From positions 324,878 to 388,877 of the forward strand of contig NZ_LMGL01000003.1 of NCBI RefSeq assembly GCF_001427145.1: a stretch of 64,000 bases of DNA. The letters run 5' to 3'. Positions 36,220 through 44,195 of this stretch are shown here, piece after piece; positions within the stretch are counted from its first letter, which is position 1, and every line of letters starts with the position of its first letter. The position numbers and the translations under genes were made by a program. This stretch comes from Microbacterium sp. Root166 (GTDB taxonomy: Bacteria; Actinomycetota; Actinomycetes; Actinomycetales; Microbacteriaceae). The notes under the pieces were generated by a model. The model made no database searches, was not told where the DNA came from, and saw nothing but the letters and a program-made list of their open reading frames with translations.

Positions 36220-36882
36220 ATGTCGGACCCCACCTCGCAGCCGAGCACGCCGCCGATCACCAAGCCCTCGCCGGCCGCGGCCCCGCCGCCGCGTCAGAGC
36301 CACGCGGGGCTCATCTGGCTGGGCGTCGCAGTCGTCGTCCTCTCCTTCGTCGCCGCGTTCCTCGGCTCGTGGCTCGCGCGCTCGATGGACACCGCCGAGC
36401 CGGTCCCGACGCCGGAGCCTGTTCCCTCCGAGACCGCGTCGATAGAGGACTACGAGGCCGCGCTCGAGGAGATCCTGCCCGCCGGCTCCGCCGTGCGCGC
36501 CGGCACCGGTGTGCCCGAGGCCGGCAAGGGCTCGGACGGCGACGTGTACATCGACGTCAAGACGTCGGACGTGTACGTGTTCGAGGACGGCAACTGGACG
36601 CTCGCGGGCAACATCCGCGAGTCGGCGGCCGAGAACCTCACCGGTGCCACCGGCGCTGCCGGAGCTGCAGGTGAGACCGGCGCGACGGGTGAGACCGGCG
36701 CGACGGGTGCCCCCGGTGAGTCGGGCACGCAGGTCACGCTCGGTGTCGGCGAGCCCGCCGAGGCCGAGTGCGAGGCCGACGACATCTACATCGACACCGC
36801 GGCGCCGATGTTCTACCAGTGCTCCGAGGGCGCGTGGGTCTCGTTCGGCCCGCCGACGACCGACGAGGCTCCGGAGGAGTGA
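36220..36882 (+). CDS. Membrane-anchored collagen-like repeat protein
   Basis: A 220-residue surface protein of unknown function. It has a Pro-rich cytoplasmic N-terminus (1-28), one transmembrane helix (about 30-53), an acidic linker, and a module GDVYIDVKTSDVYVFEDGNW (107-126). Nine Gly-x-x triplets of collagen type follow (142-168), then a second related module DDIYIDTAAPMFYQCSEGAW (187-206). The two modules share the pattern (G/D)DxYIDxxxxxxYxxxxGxW. This layout resembles phage-tail and exosporium collagen-like proteins. The ATG at 36220 has GAAGGGAG 6 nt upstream. The DoxX-like gene follows closely. Confidence 0.75.
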   Translation: MSDPTSQPSTPPITKPSPAAAPPPRQSHAGLIWLGVAVVVLSFVAAFLGSWLARSMDTAEPVPTPEPVPSETASIEDYEAALEEILPAGSAVRAGTGVPEAGKGSDGDVYIDVKTSDVYVFEDGNWTLAGNIRESAAENLTGATGAAGAAGETGATGETGATGAPGESGTQVTLGVGEPAEAECEADDIYIDTAAPMFYQCSEGAWVSFGPPTTDEAPEE

Positions 36883-36902
36883 GTTCAGCTGTGCAGTCGC
36901 CT

Positions 36903-37280
36903 GTGAAGACCATCGCGCGGTGGGCGCTGGCTGCAGCGATGGTCTTCGCAGGCCTCAGTCATCTGTTCTGGGCGCGCCGCGAGTTCCGGGCGCAGGTTCC
37001 GGATGCCGCAGCCACCGTGCTGGGTGAGGACGGGGTGGTCGTGGCCTCGGGCGTCGTCGAGGTCATGCTCGGGGCGTCGCTCGTCGCCCTGCCGAAGTCG
37101 CGCGGCACCATCGGCTGGATCCTCGCCGGCTTCTTCGTCGCGGTGTTCCCCGGCAACATCGAGCAGTACGTCAAGAAGCGCGACGGGTTCCGGCTCGACA
37201 CCGACACCAAGCGCCTCGTGCGACTGTTCTTCCAGCCGGTGCTCGTGGCGTGGGCGGTGTGGTCGACGCGCGAGGGGTGA
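36903..37280 (+). CDS. DoxX-like membrane protein, paralogue 1
   Basis: A 125-residue protein with about four hydrophobic helices and the motifs AGLSHLFWARREFRAQVPD, VVASGVVEVMLGASLVALP and FVAVFPGNIEQY, as in small DoxX-like membrane proteins of unknown substrate. The start is the GTG at 36903, by alignment with its same-length paralogue at 41136-41513. An earlier GTG at 36879 overlaps the stop of the upstream gene and would add 8 residues. Confidence 0.7.
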   Translation: MKTIARWALAAAMVFAGLSHLFWARREFRAQVPDAAATVLGEDGVVVASGVVEVMLGASLVALPKSRGTIGWILAGFFVAVFPGNIEQYVKKRDGFRLDTDTKRLVRLFFQPVLVAWAVWSTREG

Positions 37281-37286
37281 TGCCGG

Positions 37287-38396
37287 TCAGCGCCTGGTCG
37301 ACGCCGTGACGGTGAACTTGGTGTTGCGGGCGACCTGGCGCGTGGGTCCCACGAGCCGCTCCATCACCGGTCGGTACAGCAGCGCCGAATTCCAGACGGT
37401 CCACAGCTCGCCGCCCGGGCGCAGCACGCGCGCCGCATCCGCGAACATCCGCGGTGCGATGCCGTCGGTCACGGCCCCGCCGACGTGGAACGGCGGGTTC
37501 AGCGCGATGAATCCGGCGCTCGAATCCGGCAGTTCACGCAGCAGGTCGCCGCGCACGACATCGACGCGATGCGCGACGCCGTTCGCCGCGGCCGTCGCGC
37601 GCGCCGATGCCACCGCGGCCGCGGACTGGTCCGTCGCGTAGACGCGCAGCCCCGGGTTGCGCAGGGCGAGCGTCGTGGCGACCACTCCGGTGCCGCACGC
37701 CAGATCGACCACGGTTCCCGTGCCCGATTCGACGGCGGGAAGCTGTTCCAGCAGGAACCGGGTGCCGATGTCGATCGAGGTCCCGGCGAAAGCGCCTCCG
37801 AACGCGCAGACCACGAGGCCGTCGTGCTGCTCCTGGCGTGGTGCCGGCACGTGCCCGTCGTGCGGTCCGCTGGCGATGAGGACGCGGGACTTCTGCCGCG
37901 CGTGCGACACGTCCACCCGACCGAAGTGCTCCCGCAGCACGTCGTTCATCGTCGGCGTCATGTGCTTGAGCCGCCCGCCCGCGTAGACGACGACGTCGGG
38001 GGCTGCGGCCGCGGCGATGAGCCCGGCGATATCGCGGAGCGCGTCGAGCGACCGGGGGAGTCGCAGCAGCACAACGCGTGCGTCCCGCACCAGGTCGGGC
38101 TCGAGGGCGTGCACCGTGAAGGCGTCGCCGCCGCCGAGGCGCTCGGCGTTCGCCTCAAGCGCCTGCTCGCCGGTGAGAGCGTCGATGTGGACCCGGATGC
38201 CGCGGCCGCCGTCGTGCGCCGAACCCAGGGTGAGCGCACCGTAGCCGTCGCCGATCACGCTGAGCGTGCCGGGCTCGGCAGCGGACCGCGCGAGCGCCGA
38301 CTCGTCGAGGATCAGCCGGTCCGCGGCATCCGCTGCCGGCAGATCCGGGCCCTCCAGGTCGGGCCATCGGCGCAGCGCCGCGAGGTCGAAGTCCAC
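37287..38396 (-). CDS. RsmC/RlmG-like rRNA guanine-N2 methyltransferase
   Basis: A 369-residue protein with two methyltransferase-like halves, as in RsmC and RlmG. The C-terminal half has VVDLACGTGVVATTLAL (SAM site) and the catalytic FIALNPPFHVGG. The N-terminal half is degenerate. Such enzymes methylate guanine N2 in 16S (G1207) or 23S (G1835) rRNA; which of the two cannot be told here. The start is the GTG at 38396, since TACCGT (38408 down to 38403) ends 6 nt upstream. A GTG 30 bp farther upstream is an alternative. Confidence 0.8.
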   Translation of the reverse strand: MDFDLAALRRWPDLEGPDLPAADAADRLILDESALARSAAEPGTLSVIGDGYGALTLGSAHDGGRGIRVHIDALTGEQALEANAERLGGGDAFTVHALEPDLVRDARVVLLRLPRSLDALRDIAGLIAAAAAPDVVVYAGGRLKHMTPTMNDVLREHFGRVDVSHARQKSRVLIASGPHDGHVPAPRQEQHDGLVVCAFGGAFAGTSIDIGTRFLLEQLPAVESGTGTVVDLACGTGVVATTLALRNPGLRVYATDQSAAAVASARATAAANGVAHRVDVVRGDLLRELPDSSAGFIALNPPFHVGGAVTDGIAPRMFADAARVLRPGGELWTVWNSALLYRPVMERLVGPTRQVARNTKFTVTASTRR

Positions 38397-38422
38397 CGTC
38401 CCACGGTAGTGCGTCGGTGGTG

Positions 38423-39112
38423 TCACTCCGCCGCGTGACGCCGGGCGATGCCGTCGAGCAGGATGTCGAGGCCGAACTCGAACTCCGTCTGATCGTCGCA
38501 CCATCCCAGGGTCGAGTCGGGGTCGTCGTGCACGACGTCCTGCAGCATCGCCGCGAGGTTCGGGAGCATCTCCGCCATTCGTGCCGCATCGGCGTCGCTC
38601 GGACTCGGCGATCCGTTCCCGTCGAGCACGAGTTCCTGACTGAAGCCGAAGAGCCGGCTGCCCAGGGCATGCATCGAGTGGTGGATGAGGTCGTGCGAGA
38701 GGCCACCCGCGCGCATCACGCCGACCTGGGCGTCGATGTAGCGGCCCATCGTGGGGACGAGGACCGAGCGCGATTCCATCACCGCGGGCACCCACGGGTG
38801 GCGCAGCATCACCCGGCGGGCGGCGAGCACGCGTGCGCGCAGGATCGCCTGCCACGTGCTCGCGTCGGCCACCGCGGTCAGGCCGCCCACCTCGTCCTCG
38901 ATCTCGGCGAAGGTGCGTTCCACGAGACCGTCGAGGATCGCGTTCTTGTTGGGGAAGTGATGGTAGAGCGACATCGCCTCGACGCCGAGGCGTTCCGCCA
39001 GACGGCGCATCGTGAGCAGGTCGATGCCGCCGTCGTCGGCGATCGTCATCGCCGTGGCGATCACCAGGTCGCGCGTGAGCGCCGGGCGCTCGGCGAGGTT
39101 GCCGTGCGGCAT
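38423..39112 (-). CDS. TetR-family transcriptional repressor
   Basis: A 229-residue TetR-type regulator. The N-terminal HTH (ALTRDLVIATAMTIADDGG...LTMRRLAERLGVEAMSLYHHFPNKNAIL) is followed by a TetR_C-type ligand domain. The ATG at 39112 has an unusually strong Shine-Dalgarno (AAGGAGGAGGTG). It is divergent from the quinone oxidoreductase gene across a 108-bp gap that contains a perfect palindrome, so it most likely represses that gene. The inducer is unknown. Confidence 0.88.
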   Translation of the reverse strand: MPHGNLAERPALTRDLVIATAMTIADDGGIDLLTMRRLAERLGVEAMSLYHHFPNKNAILDGLVERTFAEIEDEVGGLTAVADASTWQAILRARVLAARRVMLRHPWVPAVMESRSVLVPTMGRYIDAQVGVMRAGGLSHDLIHHSMHALGSRLFGFSQELVLDGNGSPSPSDADAARMAEMLPNLAAMLQDVVHDDPDSTLGWCDDQTEFEFGLDILLDGIARRHAAE

Positions 39113-39186
39113 CCGCTCACCTCCTCCTTCTCACGCTACAAGGTCGGTCGCGGCGGGGAGTGGACGGGCACGGCCACACCTGCTAC

Positions 39187-39199
39187 CTTACGGCGTAAG
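39187..39199. promoter_or_regulatory. Palindromic operator, probably for the TetR regulator
   Basis: CTTACG-G-CGTAAG is a perfect 6-bp inverted repeat. A third half-site, CGTAAG, follows at 39208-39213, ten bases on. It lies 21 bp before the start of the oxidoreductase gene, where a repressor would block its promoter. Confidence 0.7.
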
Positions 39200-39220
39200 C
39201 ATACAACGTAAGGGGAAGCC

Positions 39221-40243
39221 ATGACCGCGACCGAACGCACCGCGACGAAGACAGCCCGAGATGCCGAGACGATGCTCGCGGCGGTCGCCAATCGCTTCGG
39301 CGGGCCAGAGGTCGTGCGGGTGCAGGAGCAGACCCGACCGGAGCCCAAGGCCGATGAAGTTCTCGTGCGTGTGCACGCCTCGACCGTGAGCATCGCCGAC
39401 CACCGGATGCGGGCCGCGGACCTTCCTCGGGGCCTCGGCTTCCTGAAGGTCGTGGCGCTCGGGGCGTTCCGACCGCGCCGGCGCATCCTCGGCATGGAGG
39501 CCGCCGGCGAGGTCGTCGAGGTCGGCGCGGACGCGACGGGCTTCGCGGTGGGGGATCGGGTCATGGTGATGCGCGGCGCCCGGATGGGATGTCACGCCCA
39601 GTTCGTCACGGCACGCGCGGCCGGAGCGGTCGTGCGGATCCCCGACGAGATGACCTTCGAGGATGCCGCCGCCCTCGTCTTCGGCGGCTACACGGCGATC
39701 TCGTTCCTCGACCAGGTCTCGCTCGAGCCGGGCACCAAGGTGCTCGTGAACGGAGCCTCGGGGGCGGTCGGCTCCGCCGCCGTCCAGATCGCGGCGCATG
39801 CCGGGGCGCGCGTGACGGCGGTCACCAGTGCACGCAACGCCGACCTCGTCCGTGGGCTCGGCGCGGCGCGGGTCGTCGACTACCAGAGCGAGGACTTCGC
39901 CGCGGGGAGTGAGCGGTGGGACGTCATCGTGGAGTGCGTGGGCAATGCGCCCTTCACGCGCGTGGAGCGCGTGCTGGAGCCCGGAGGCGCGCTCCTGCTC
40001 GTGATCGCCGACGGTCCGGCCATGCTGCGCGAGCGGTCGCAGTCCCGGCGATCCGGCATGCGGGTGACGCACGAGGGCACGATCATCGGCAAGCCGGTGC
40101 TCGAGCGGCTGCTCGCCCTCGCCGCCGAAGGCGCCGTGCGCCCGGTGATCGACCGCACGTTCCCGCTCGACGACATCGTCGCCGCGCATCGGTACGTCGA
40201 CACCGGGCGCAAGCGCGGGTCCGTCGTCCTGCGCGTGCCCTGA
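39221..40243 (+). CDS. Quinone-oxidoreductase-like NAD(P)-dependent dehydrogenase
   Basis: A 340-residue MDR-superfamily enzyme of the quinone oxidoreductase/zeta-crystallin branch. It has a GroES-like N-terminal domain, then the NAD(P) site VLVNGASGAVGSAAVQIAAHAGARVTAV. The GHE zinc motif of alcohol dehydrogenases is replaced by GMEAAGEVVEVG, so no catalytic zinc is expected. It probably reduces quinones or enones with NADPH. The ATG at 39221 has AAGGGGA. Regulation by the divergent TetR gene is likely. Confidence 0.85.
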   Translation: MTATERTATKTARDAETMLAAVANRFGGPEVVRVQEQTRPEPKADEVLVRVHASTVSIADHRMRAADLPRGLGFLKVVALGAFRPRRRILGMEAAGEVVEVGADATGFAVGDRVMVMRGARMGCHAQFVTARAAGAVVRIPDEMTFEDAAALVFGGYTAISFLDQVSLEPGTKVLVNGASGAVGSAAVQIAAHAGARVTAVTSARNADLVRGLGAARVVDYQSEDFAAGSERWDVIVECVGNAPFTRVERVLEPGGALLLVIADGPAMLRERSQSRRSGMRVTHEGTIIGKPVLERLLALAAEGAVRPVIDRTFPLDDIVAAHRYVDTGRKRGSVVLRVP

Positions 40244-40260
40244 CCTGACAGAGTGGGTTC

Positions 40261-41139
40261 ATGGCCCGCATCGGTGCGATCTTCAACCCGTACACCCACT
40301 CGCCCGACGAGTTCCTCTCGTCGGTGCGGGCGGCCGAGGCGGGCGGAGTACCCGAGCTGTGGCTGTGGGAGGACTGCTTCCGTCAGTCCGCGTTCGCCGC
40401 GGCGGCCGCCGCGCTCGCGCAGACCGAGCGGCTGCGGATCGGCATCGGGATCGCGCCCATGCCGCTGCGCAACGTCGCCGCGACCGCGATGGAGATCGCC
40501 ACGATCGACCGGCTGTTCCCCGGGCGCCTGCTCCCCGGCGTCGGCCACGGCGTCCTGCCGTGGATGGGCCAGGTCGGCGCCCGCGTCGCGTCGCCGCTGA
40601 CGCTCATGCGCGAGTACGTCCCCGCGCTGCGAGGGCTGCTCGCCGGCGACGAGCTCGACGTGGAAGGGCGGTACGTCACGCTCCGCGGCGTCCGTCTGGA
40701 CTACCCGCCGGCAGCCGCGCCGCGCATCTACGCCGCCGCGGAGGGCCCCAGGACGCTGCAGTTCAGCGGCGAGGTCGCCGACGGCACCGTCCTCGACAGC
40801 GGCCACACGCCCGAAGAGGTCGCCACCGCAGTCCGCTCGATCCGCGCGGCGCGCGCCGGGGCCGACCGGGACGGCGCCCACGACATCGTCGCCTACGTCA
40901 TCGCCGCGTTCGGCGCCGGCGCCGAGGAACGCGCGATCACCGACGTCGGCGACAAGGACGAGCCGCACCGCCGCGCCGTGTGGGGCGACGCCGCGCGGGT
41001 GGCGGCAGCCACGGGTGCGTTCTTCGACGCCGGAGTCGACGAGGTGATCCTGCTGCCGGCATCCCGTGCCGACCTGCCCGAGTTCTATGCGAGCTCCGGC
41101 GAAGCGGCACGGATCGTCGCGGCCGGTTCGGCCCTGTGA
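40261..41139 (+). CDS. LLM-class flavin-dependent oxidoreductase
   Basis: A 292-residue luciferase-like monooxygenase or F420-dependent reductase family protein. RLRIGIGIAPMPLRNVAATAMEIATIDRLFPGRLLPGVGHG is the conserved barrel segment after strand 3-4, and PRIYAAAEGPRTLQFSGEVADGTVL is the second. FMN and F420 use cannot be separated here. CAGAGT ends 6 nt before the ATG. Its stop overlaps the DoxX-like gene's GTG by 4 bp, so the two are coupled. Confidence 0.82.
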   Translation: MARIGAIFNPYTHSPDEFLSSVRAAEAGGVPELWLWEDCFRQSAFAAAAAALAQTERLRIGIGIAPMPLRNVAATAMEIATIDRLFPGRLLPGVGHGVLPWMGQVGARVASPLTLMREYVPALRGLLAGDELDVEGRYVTLRGVRLDYPPAAAPRIYAAAEGPRTLQFSGEVADGTVLDSGHTPEEVATAVRSIRAARAGADRDGAHDIVAYVIAAFGAGAEERAITDVGDKDEPHRRAVWGDAARVAAATGAFFDAGVDEVILLPASRADLPEFYASSGEAARIVAAGSAL

Positions 41140-41513
41140 AGGCCGTCGCGCGCATCGCCCTGGCGGCGCTGCTGCTGGTGGCCGGCGCATCCCACCTGAC
41201 ATGGGGCCGTCGCGGCTACCGCATCGTGGTCCCGGACTGGGCGACCGAGCTGCTCCGCACCGACAAGGACACCATCGTGGTCGCGTCCGGGGCGGTCGAG
41301 CTCATGCTGGGCGGTGCCCTCGTCGCGCTGCCGCGTGACCAGCGCCGGATCGGCGCCTTGGTGGCGGCGTTCTTCGTCGCCGTGCTTCCGGGCAACGTCC
41401 ACCAGTGGCGCACCGGACGCTCGGCGCCGCTGCTGCGCACCGACCGCGCCCGCTTCGTGCGCCTGTTCCTCCAGCCCGTTCTCATGGCCTGGGCGCTGTG
41501 GTGCACGCGATGA
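41136..41513 (+). CDS. DoxX-like membrane protein, paralogue 2
   Basis: A 125-residue four-helix membrane protein, same length as and clearly homologous to the protein at 36903-37280. The same landmarks are AGASHLTWGRRGYRIVVPD, VVASGAVELMLGGALVALP and FVAVLPGNVHQW. It begins with a GTG overlapping the LLM gene stop (GTGA), and its own stop overlaps the epimerase ATG (ATGA). It therefore sits in a tightly coupled three-gene operon. Function unknown. Confidence 0.75.
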   Translation: MKAVARIALAALLLVAGASHLTWGRRGYRIVVPDWATELLRTDKDTIVVASGAVELMLGGALVALPRDQRRIGALVAAFFVAVLPGNVHQWRTGRSAPLLRTDRARFVRLFLQPVLMAWALWCTR

Positions 41514-42481
41514 CGCGGCCGATCGCGGTCATCGCCGGCGCCTCGGGCTTCGTGGGCCGCGCACTGCGCACCGCCCTCGAGGCCGACGGCTACGAGCTGC
41601 GCCTCATCGGACGAGACGGCCCCGACGCGCGCTGGTCGGACCAGGCGAGTGTGCGCCGTGCGGTCGACGGCGCGCAGGTGCTCGTCAACCTCGCCGGCAA
41701 GTCGGTGAACTGCCGCTACAACGACCGCAACCGCGACGAGATCCTGCGCTCGCGCGTCGAGACGACGCGGCAGCTGCGGGAGGCGGTGACGGATGCCGCG
41801 GCCCCGCCGGCCGTCTGGCTCAACGCCAGCACCGCCACGATCTACCGGTACGCGCTGGACCGCCCGCAGACCGAGGCGGACGGCGAGCTCGGCACCGGGT
41901 TCTCGGTCGACGTCGCGCGGTCGTGGGAAGAGGAGTTCTTCGCCGGCGACCTGCCCGGCACCCGCCGGGTGGCGCTGCGCATGGCCATCGTGCTGGGCGA
42001 CGGACCGGCCACGCACACACTCGTGCGCCTGGCGCGGCTCGGGCTCGGCGGTCTGCAGTTCGACGGGTGGTGGTTCCCGCACCGCCGCTACCGGGGAATC
42101 GGGGTGCACCCCAGCGGCACCGGGCGAGCGCCCTGGCACCGATCGCACGGACGGCAGCGGTTCAGCTGGATACACATCGACGACGTCGTCGGCGCGGTGC
42201 GCCACCTGCGAGACCGGGCGGACCTCGATGGTGTCGTGAACCTCGCGGCTCCCGGAGCGAGCGACAACCGCACGCTGATGTCGACGCTGCGCCGGATCGT
42301 CCGGGCGCCGTTCGGCCTGCCGGCCTGGCGATTCATGCTCGAGCCGGCGATGTGGGCGCTGCGCACCGAGCCGGAGCTCGTGCTCAAGAGTCGATGGGCG
42401 GCGCCTGCGGTGCTCCTCGACTCGGGTTATCGCTTCGCGCACCCCGAGCTCGAGGAGGCGCTGCGCGACGTGCTCGCCTAG
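41510..42481 (+). CDS. NAD-dependent epimerase/dehydratase-family protein (TIGR01777-like)
   Basis: A 323-residue short-chain-dehydrogenase-like protein. The N-terminal nucleotide loop is VIAGASGFVGRALRTALEADG, followed by VLVNLAGKSVNCRYNDRNRDEILRSRV, WLNASTATIYR and FSWIHIDDVVGAVRHL, and a C-terminal DUF1731-like end (APAVLLDSGYRFAHPELEEAL). The family is sometimes called SulA-like, but its reaction is not established. The ATG at 41510 overlaps the upstream stop. Confidence 0.85.
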   Translation: MTRPIAVIAGASGFVGRALRTALEADGYELRLIGRDGPDARWSDQASVRRAVDGAQVLVNLAGKSVNCRYNDRNRDEILRSRVETTRQLREAVTDAAAPPAVWLNASTATIYRYALDRPQTEADGELGTGFSVDVARSWEEEFFAGDLPGTRRVALRMAIVLGDGPATHTLVRLARLGLGGLQFDGWWFPHRRYRGIGVHPSGTGRAPWHRSHGRQRFSWIHIDDVVGAVRHLRDRADLDGVVNLAAPGASDNRTLMSTLRRIVRAPFGLPAWRFMLEPAMWALRTEPELVLKSRWAAPAVLLDSGYRFAHPELEEALRDVLA

Positions 42482-42531
42482 CGCGCCGTCGGGGCTGTGT
42501 CGGTGTCGCGACCCGGTGCGAGAATGCCGTC

Positions 42532-44055
42532 ATGCAGCTCAGCGAGGTCGTGGCAGGCGTCGATGCGGTCACGGCGACGTCGTCGCGGCTCGCGAAGACC
42601 GCCGCGCTCGCCGCGGTGCTGCGAGGCCTCGCGCCCGATGAGATCGCCCCGGCCATCGGCTTCCTCACGGCCAGCCCGCGCCAGGGCCGCCTCGGCGTGG
42701 GCTGGCGCAGTCTCACCGCACTCCAGGTCGTGCATGCCGACGCGCCGTCCCTGCAGATCCTCGACGTGGATGCCGCACTCGATCGCCTGGCCGCCACGGC
42801 CGGCGCCGGCTCGGTGGCGGCGCGCAACGCCGAGCTGATCTCGCTCGCCCAGCGGGCGACCGCGGCCGAGTGGGACTTCCTGACCCGGGTCATGCTCGGC
42901 GAGCTGCGCACCGGCGCGCTCGAGGGTGTGCTGGTCGACGCGATCGCCAAGGCGGGGGAGAGGGATGCCGCGGCCGTCCGCCGCGCCGCCATGCTGTCCG
43001 GCGATCTCGGCGCCACCGCCCTGCTCGCGCTGACCGGCACCGCGGACGAGCTCGGCGCCGTCGGTCTCGTCGTCGGCCGTCCCGTCATGCCGATGCTGGC
43101 GTCGACCGCGTCATCGGTCGTCGATGCGCTCGGTGCGGTGACCGGCGAGGTGTCGGTCGAGTACAAGCTCGATGGTGCGCGAATCCAGGTGCATCGCGAC
43201 GGCGACGACGTGCGGGTCTACACGCGCAACCTCGCCGACATCACCCACCGCGTGCCCGAGATCGTCGCGGCCGTCAGAGAGCTCCCGGCCCGCCAGGTGA
43301 TCCTCGACGGCGAGACGTTGTCACTCGACGAGGACGGCGGTCCTCGGCCGTTCCAGGACACGATGTCGCGCTTCGGCTCGGAGAACGCCGCCGAGGTGAT
43401 CCTGCGCCCGTGGTTCTTCGACATTCTCCACCTCGACGGCCAGGACCTGATCGACGAGCCGCTGTCGACGCGCCTCGACGCGCTGGAGCGGGTGGCCGGA
43501 TCGTCCCGGATGCCCGGCATCGTCACGGCCGATGCGGAGGCTGCCGAGGAGTTCTCACGCCAGGCGCTCGCGGCCGGGCACGAGGGCGTCATGGTCAAGG
43601 GCGTCGACTCGCTGTATGCCGCCGGTCGCCGGGGCAAGAGCTGGCTCAAGGTGAAGCCGGTGCTGACGTTCGACCTCGTGGTGCTCGCCGTCGAATGGGG
43701 ATCGGGTCGCCGCTCGGGCCAGTTGTCGAACTTGCACCTCGGCGCGCGCGATCCCGACGCCGCCACGAGCGAGAGCGGTTTCGTGATGGTGGGCAAGACC
43801 TTCAAGGGACTCACCGACGCCCTGCTTCAGTGGCAGACCGAGCACTTCCCCACCATCGAGACGCATCGCTCCGCCCACACCGTGCACGTGCGGCCGGAGA
43901 CCGTCGTCGAGATCGCGATCGACGGGGTCCAGCGTTCGACGAGATATCCCGGCGGCGTCGCGCTGCGCTTCGCCCGCGTGAAGGGGTACCGGCCCGACAA
44001 GAGCCCGGCTGAGGCCGATACCATCCAGTCGCTCCAGGCGCTCCTGCGCGGCTGA
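42532..44055 (+). CDS. ligB: ATP-dependent DNA ligase, LigB type
   Basis: A 507-residue ligase, the same length as mycobacterial LigB. It has an N-terminal DNA-binding domain (1-200), the adenylation motif EYKLDGARIQVH with the nucleotidyl lysine (about residue 210), further nucleotidyltransferase motifs (ILDGETLS, FFDILHLDG, EGVMVKG, SWLKVKP) and a C-terminal OB domain. It seals nicks using ATP in addition to the NAD-dependent LigA expected elsewhere. GAGAAT (42520-42525) ends 6 nt before the ATG. It is monocistronic. Confidence 0.92.
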   Translation: MQLSEVVAGVDAVTATSSRLAKTAALAAVLRGLAPDEIAPAIGFLTASPRQGRLGVGWRSLTALQVVHADAPSLQILDVDAALDRLAATAGAGSVAARNAELISLAQRATAAEWDFLTRVMLGELRTGALEGVLVDAIAKAGERDAAAVRRAAMLSGDLGATALLALTGTADELGAVGLVVGRPVMPMLASTASSVVDALGAVTGEVSVEYKLDGARIQVHRDGDDVRVYTRNLADITHRVPEIVAAVRELPARQVILDGETLSLDEDGGPRPFQDTMSRFGSENAAEVILRPWFFDILHLDGQDLIDEPLSTRLDALERVAGSSRMPGIVTADAEAAEEFSRQALAAGHEGVMVKGVDSLYAAGRRGKSWLKVKPVLTFDLVVLAVEWGSGRRSGQLSNLHLGARDPDAATSESGFVMVGKTFKGLTDALLQWQTEHFPTIETHRSAHTVHVRPETVVEIAIDGVQRSTRYPGGVALRFARVKGYRPDKSPAEADTIQSLQALLRG

Positions 44056-44195
44056 AATCACTGCGTCCTGAGCCGACCCTGAGCCGACCCTGAGGTGGAT
44101 CCTGTAGTGCCGCAGGCACGCACGGTGACACGATGGGCGCGGGACTGAGTTGTGCCGATGAACGTCGCAACCGGTGGGGAGAATGGGGATTCACC

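Noticed and set aside
36879..36902. Earlier GTG start (36879) for the first DoxX-like gene
   Set aside because: The same-length paralogue at 41136 begins at the position equal to the GTG at 36903, so the extra 8 residues are unlikely, though not excluded.
44065..44095. Tandem CCTGAGCCGAC repeats before the HYR-repeat gene
   Set aside because: Only two and a half copies of an 11-mer at the end of ligB; too short to call a regulatory or CRISPR-like array.
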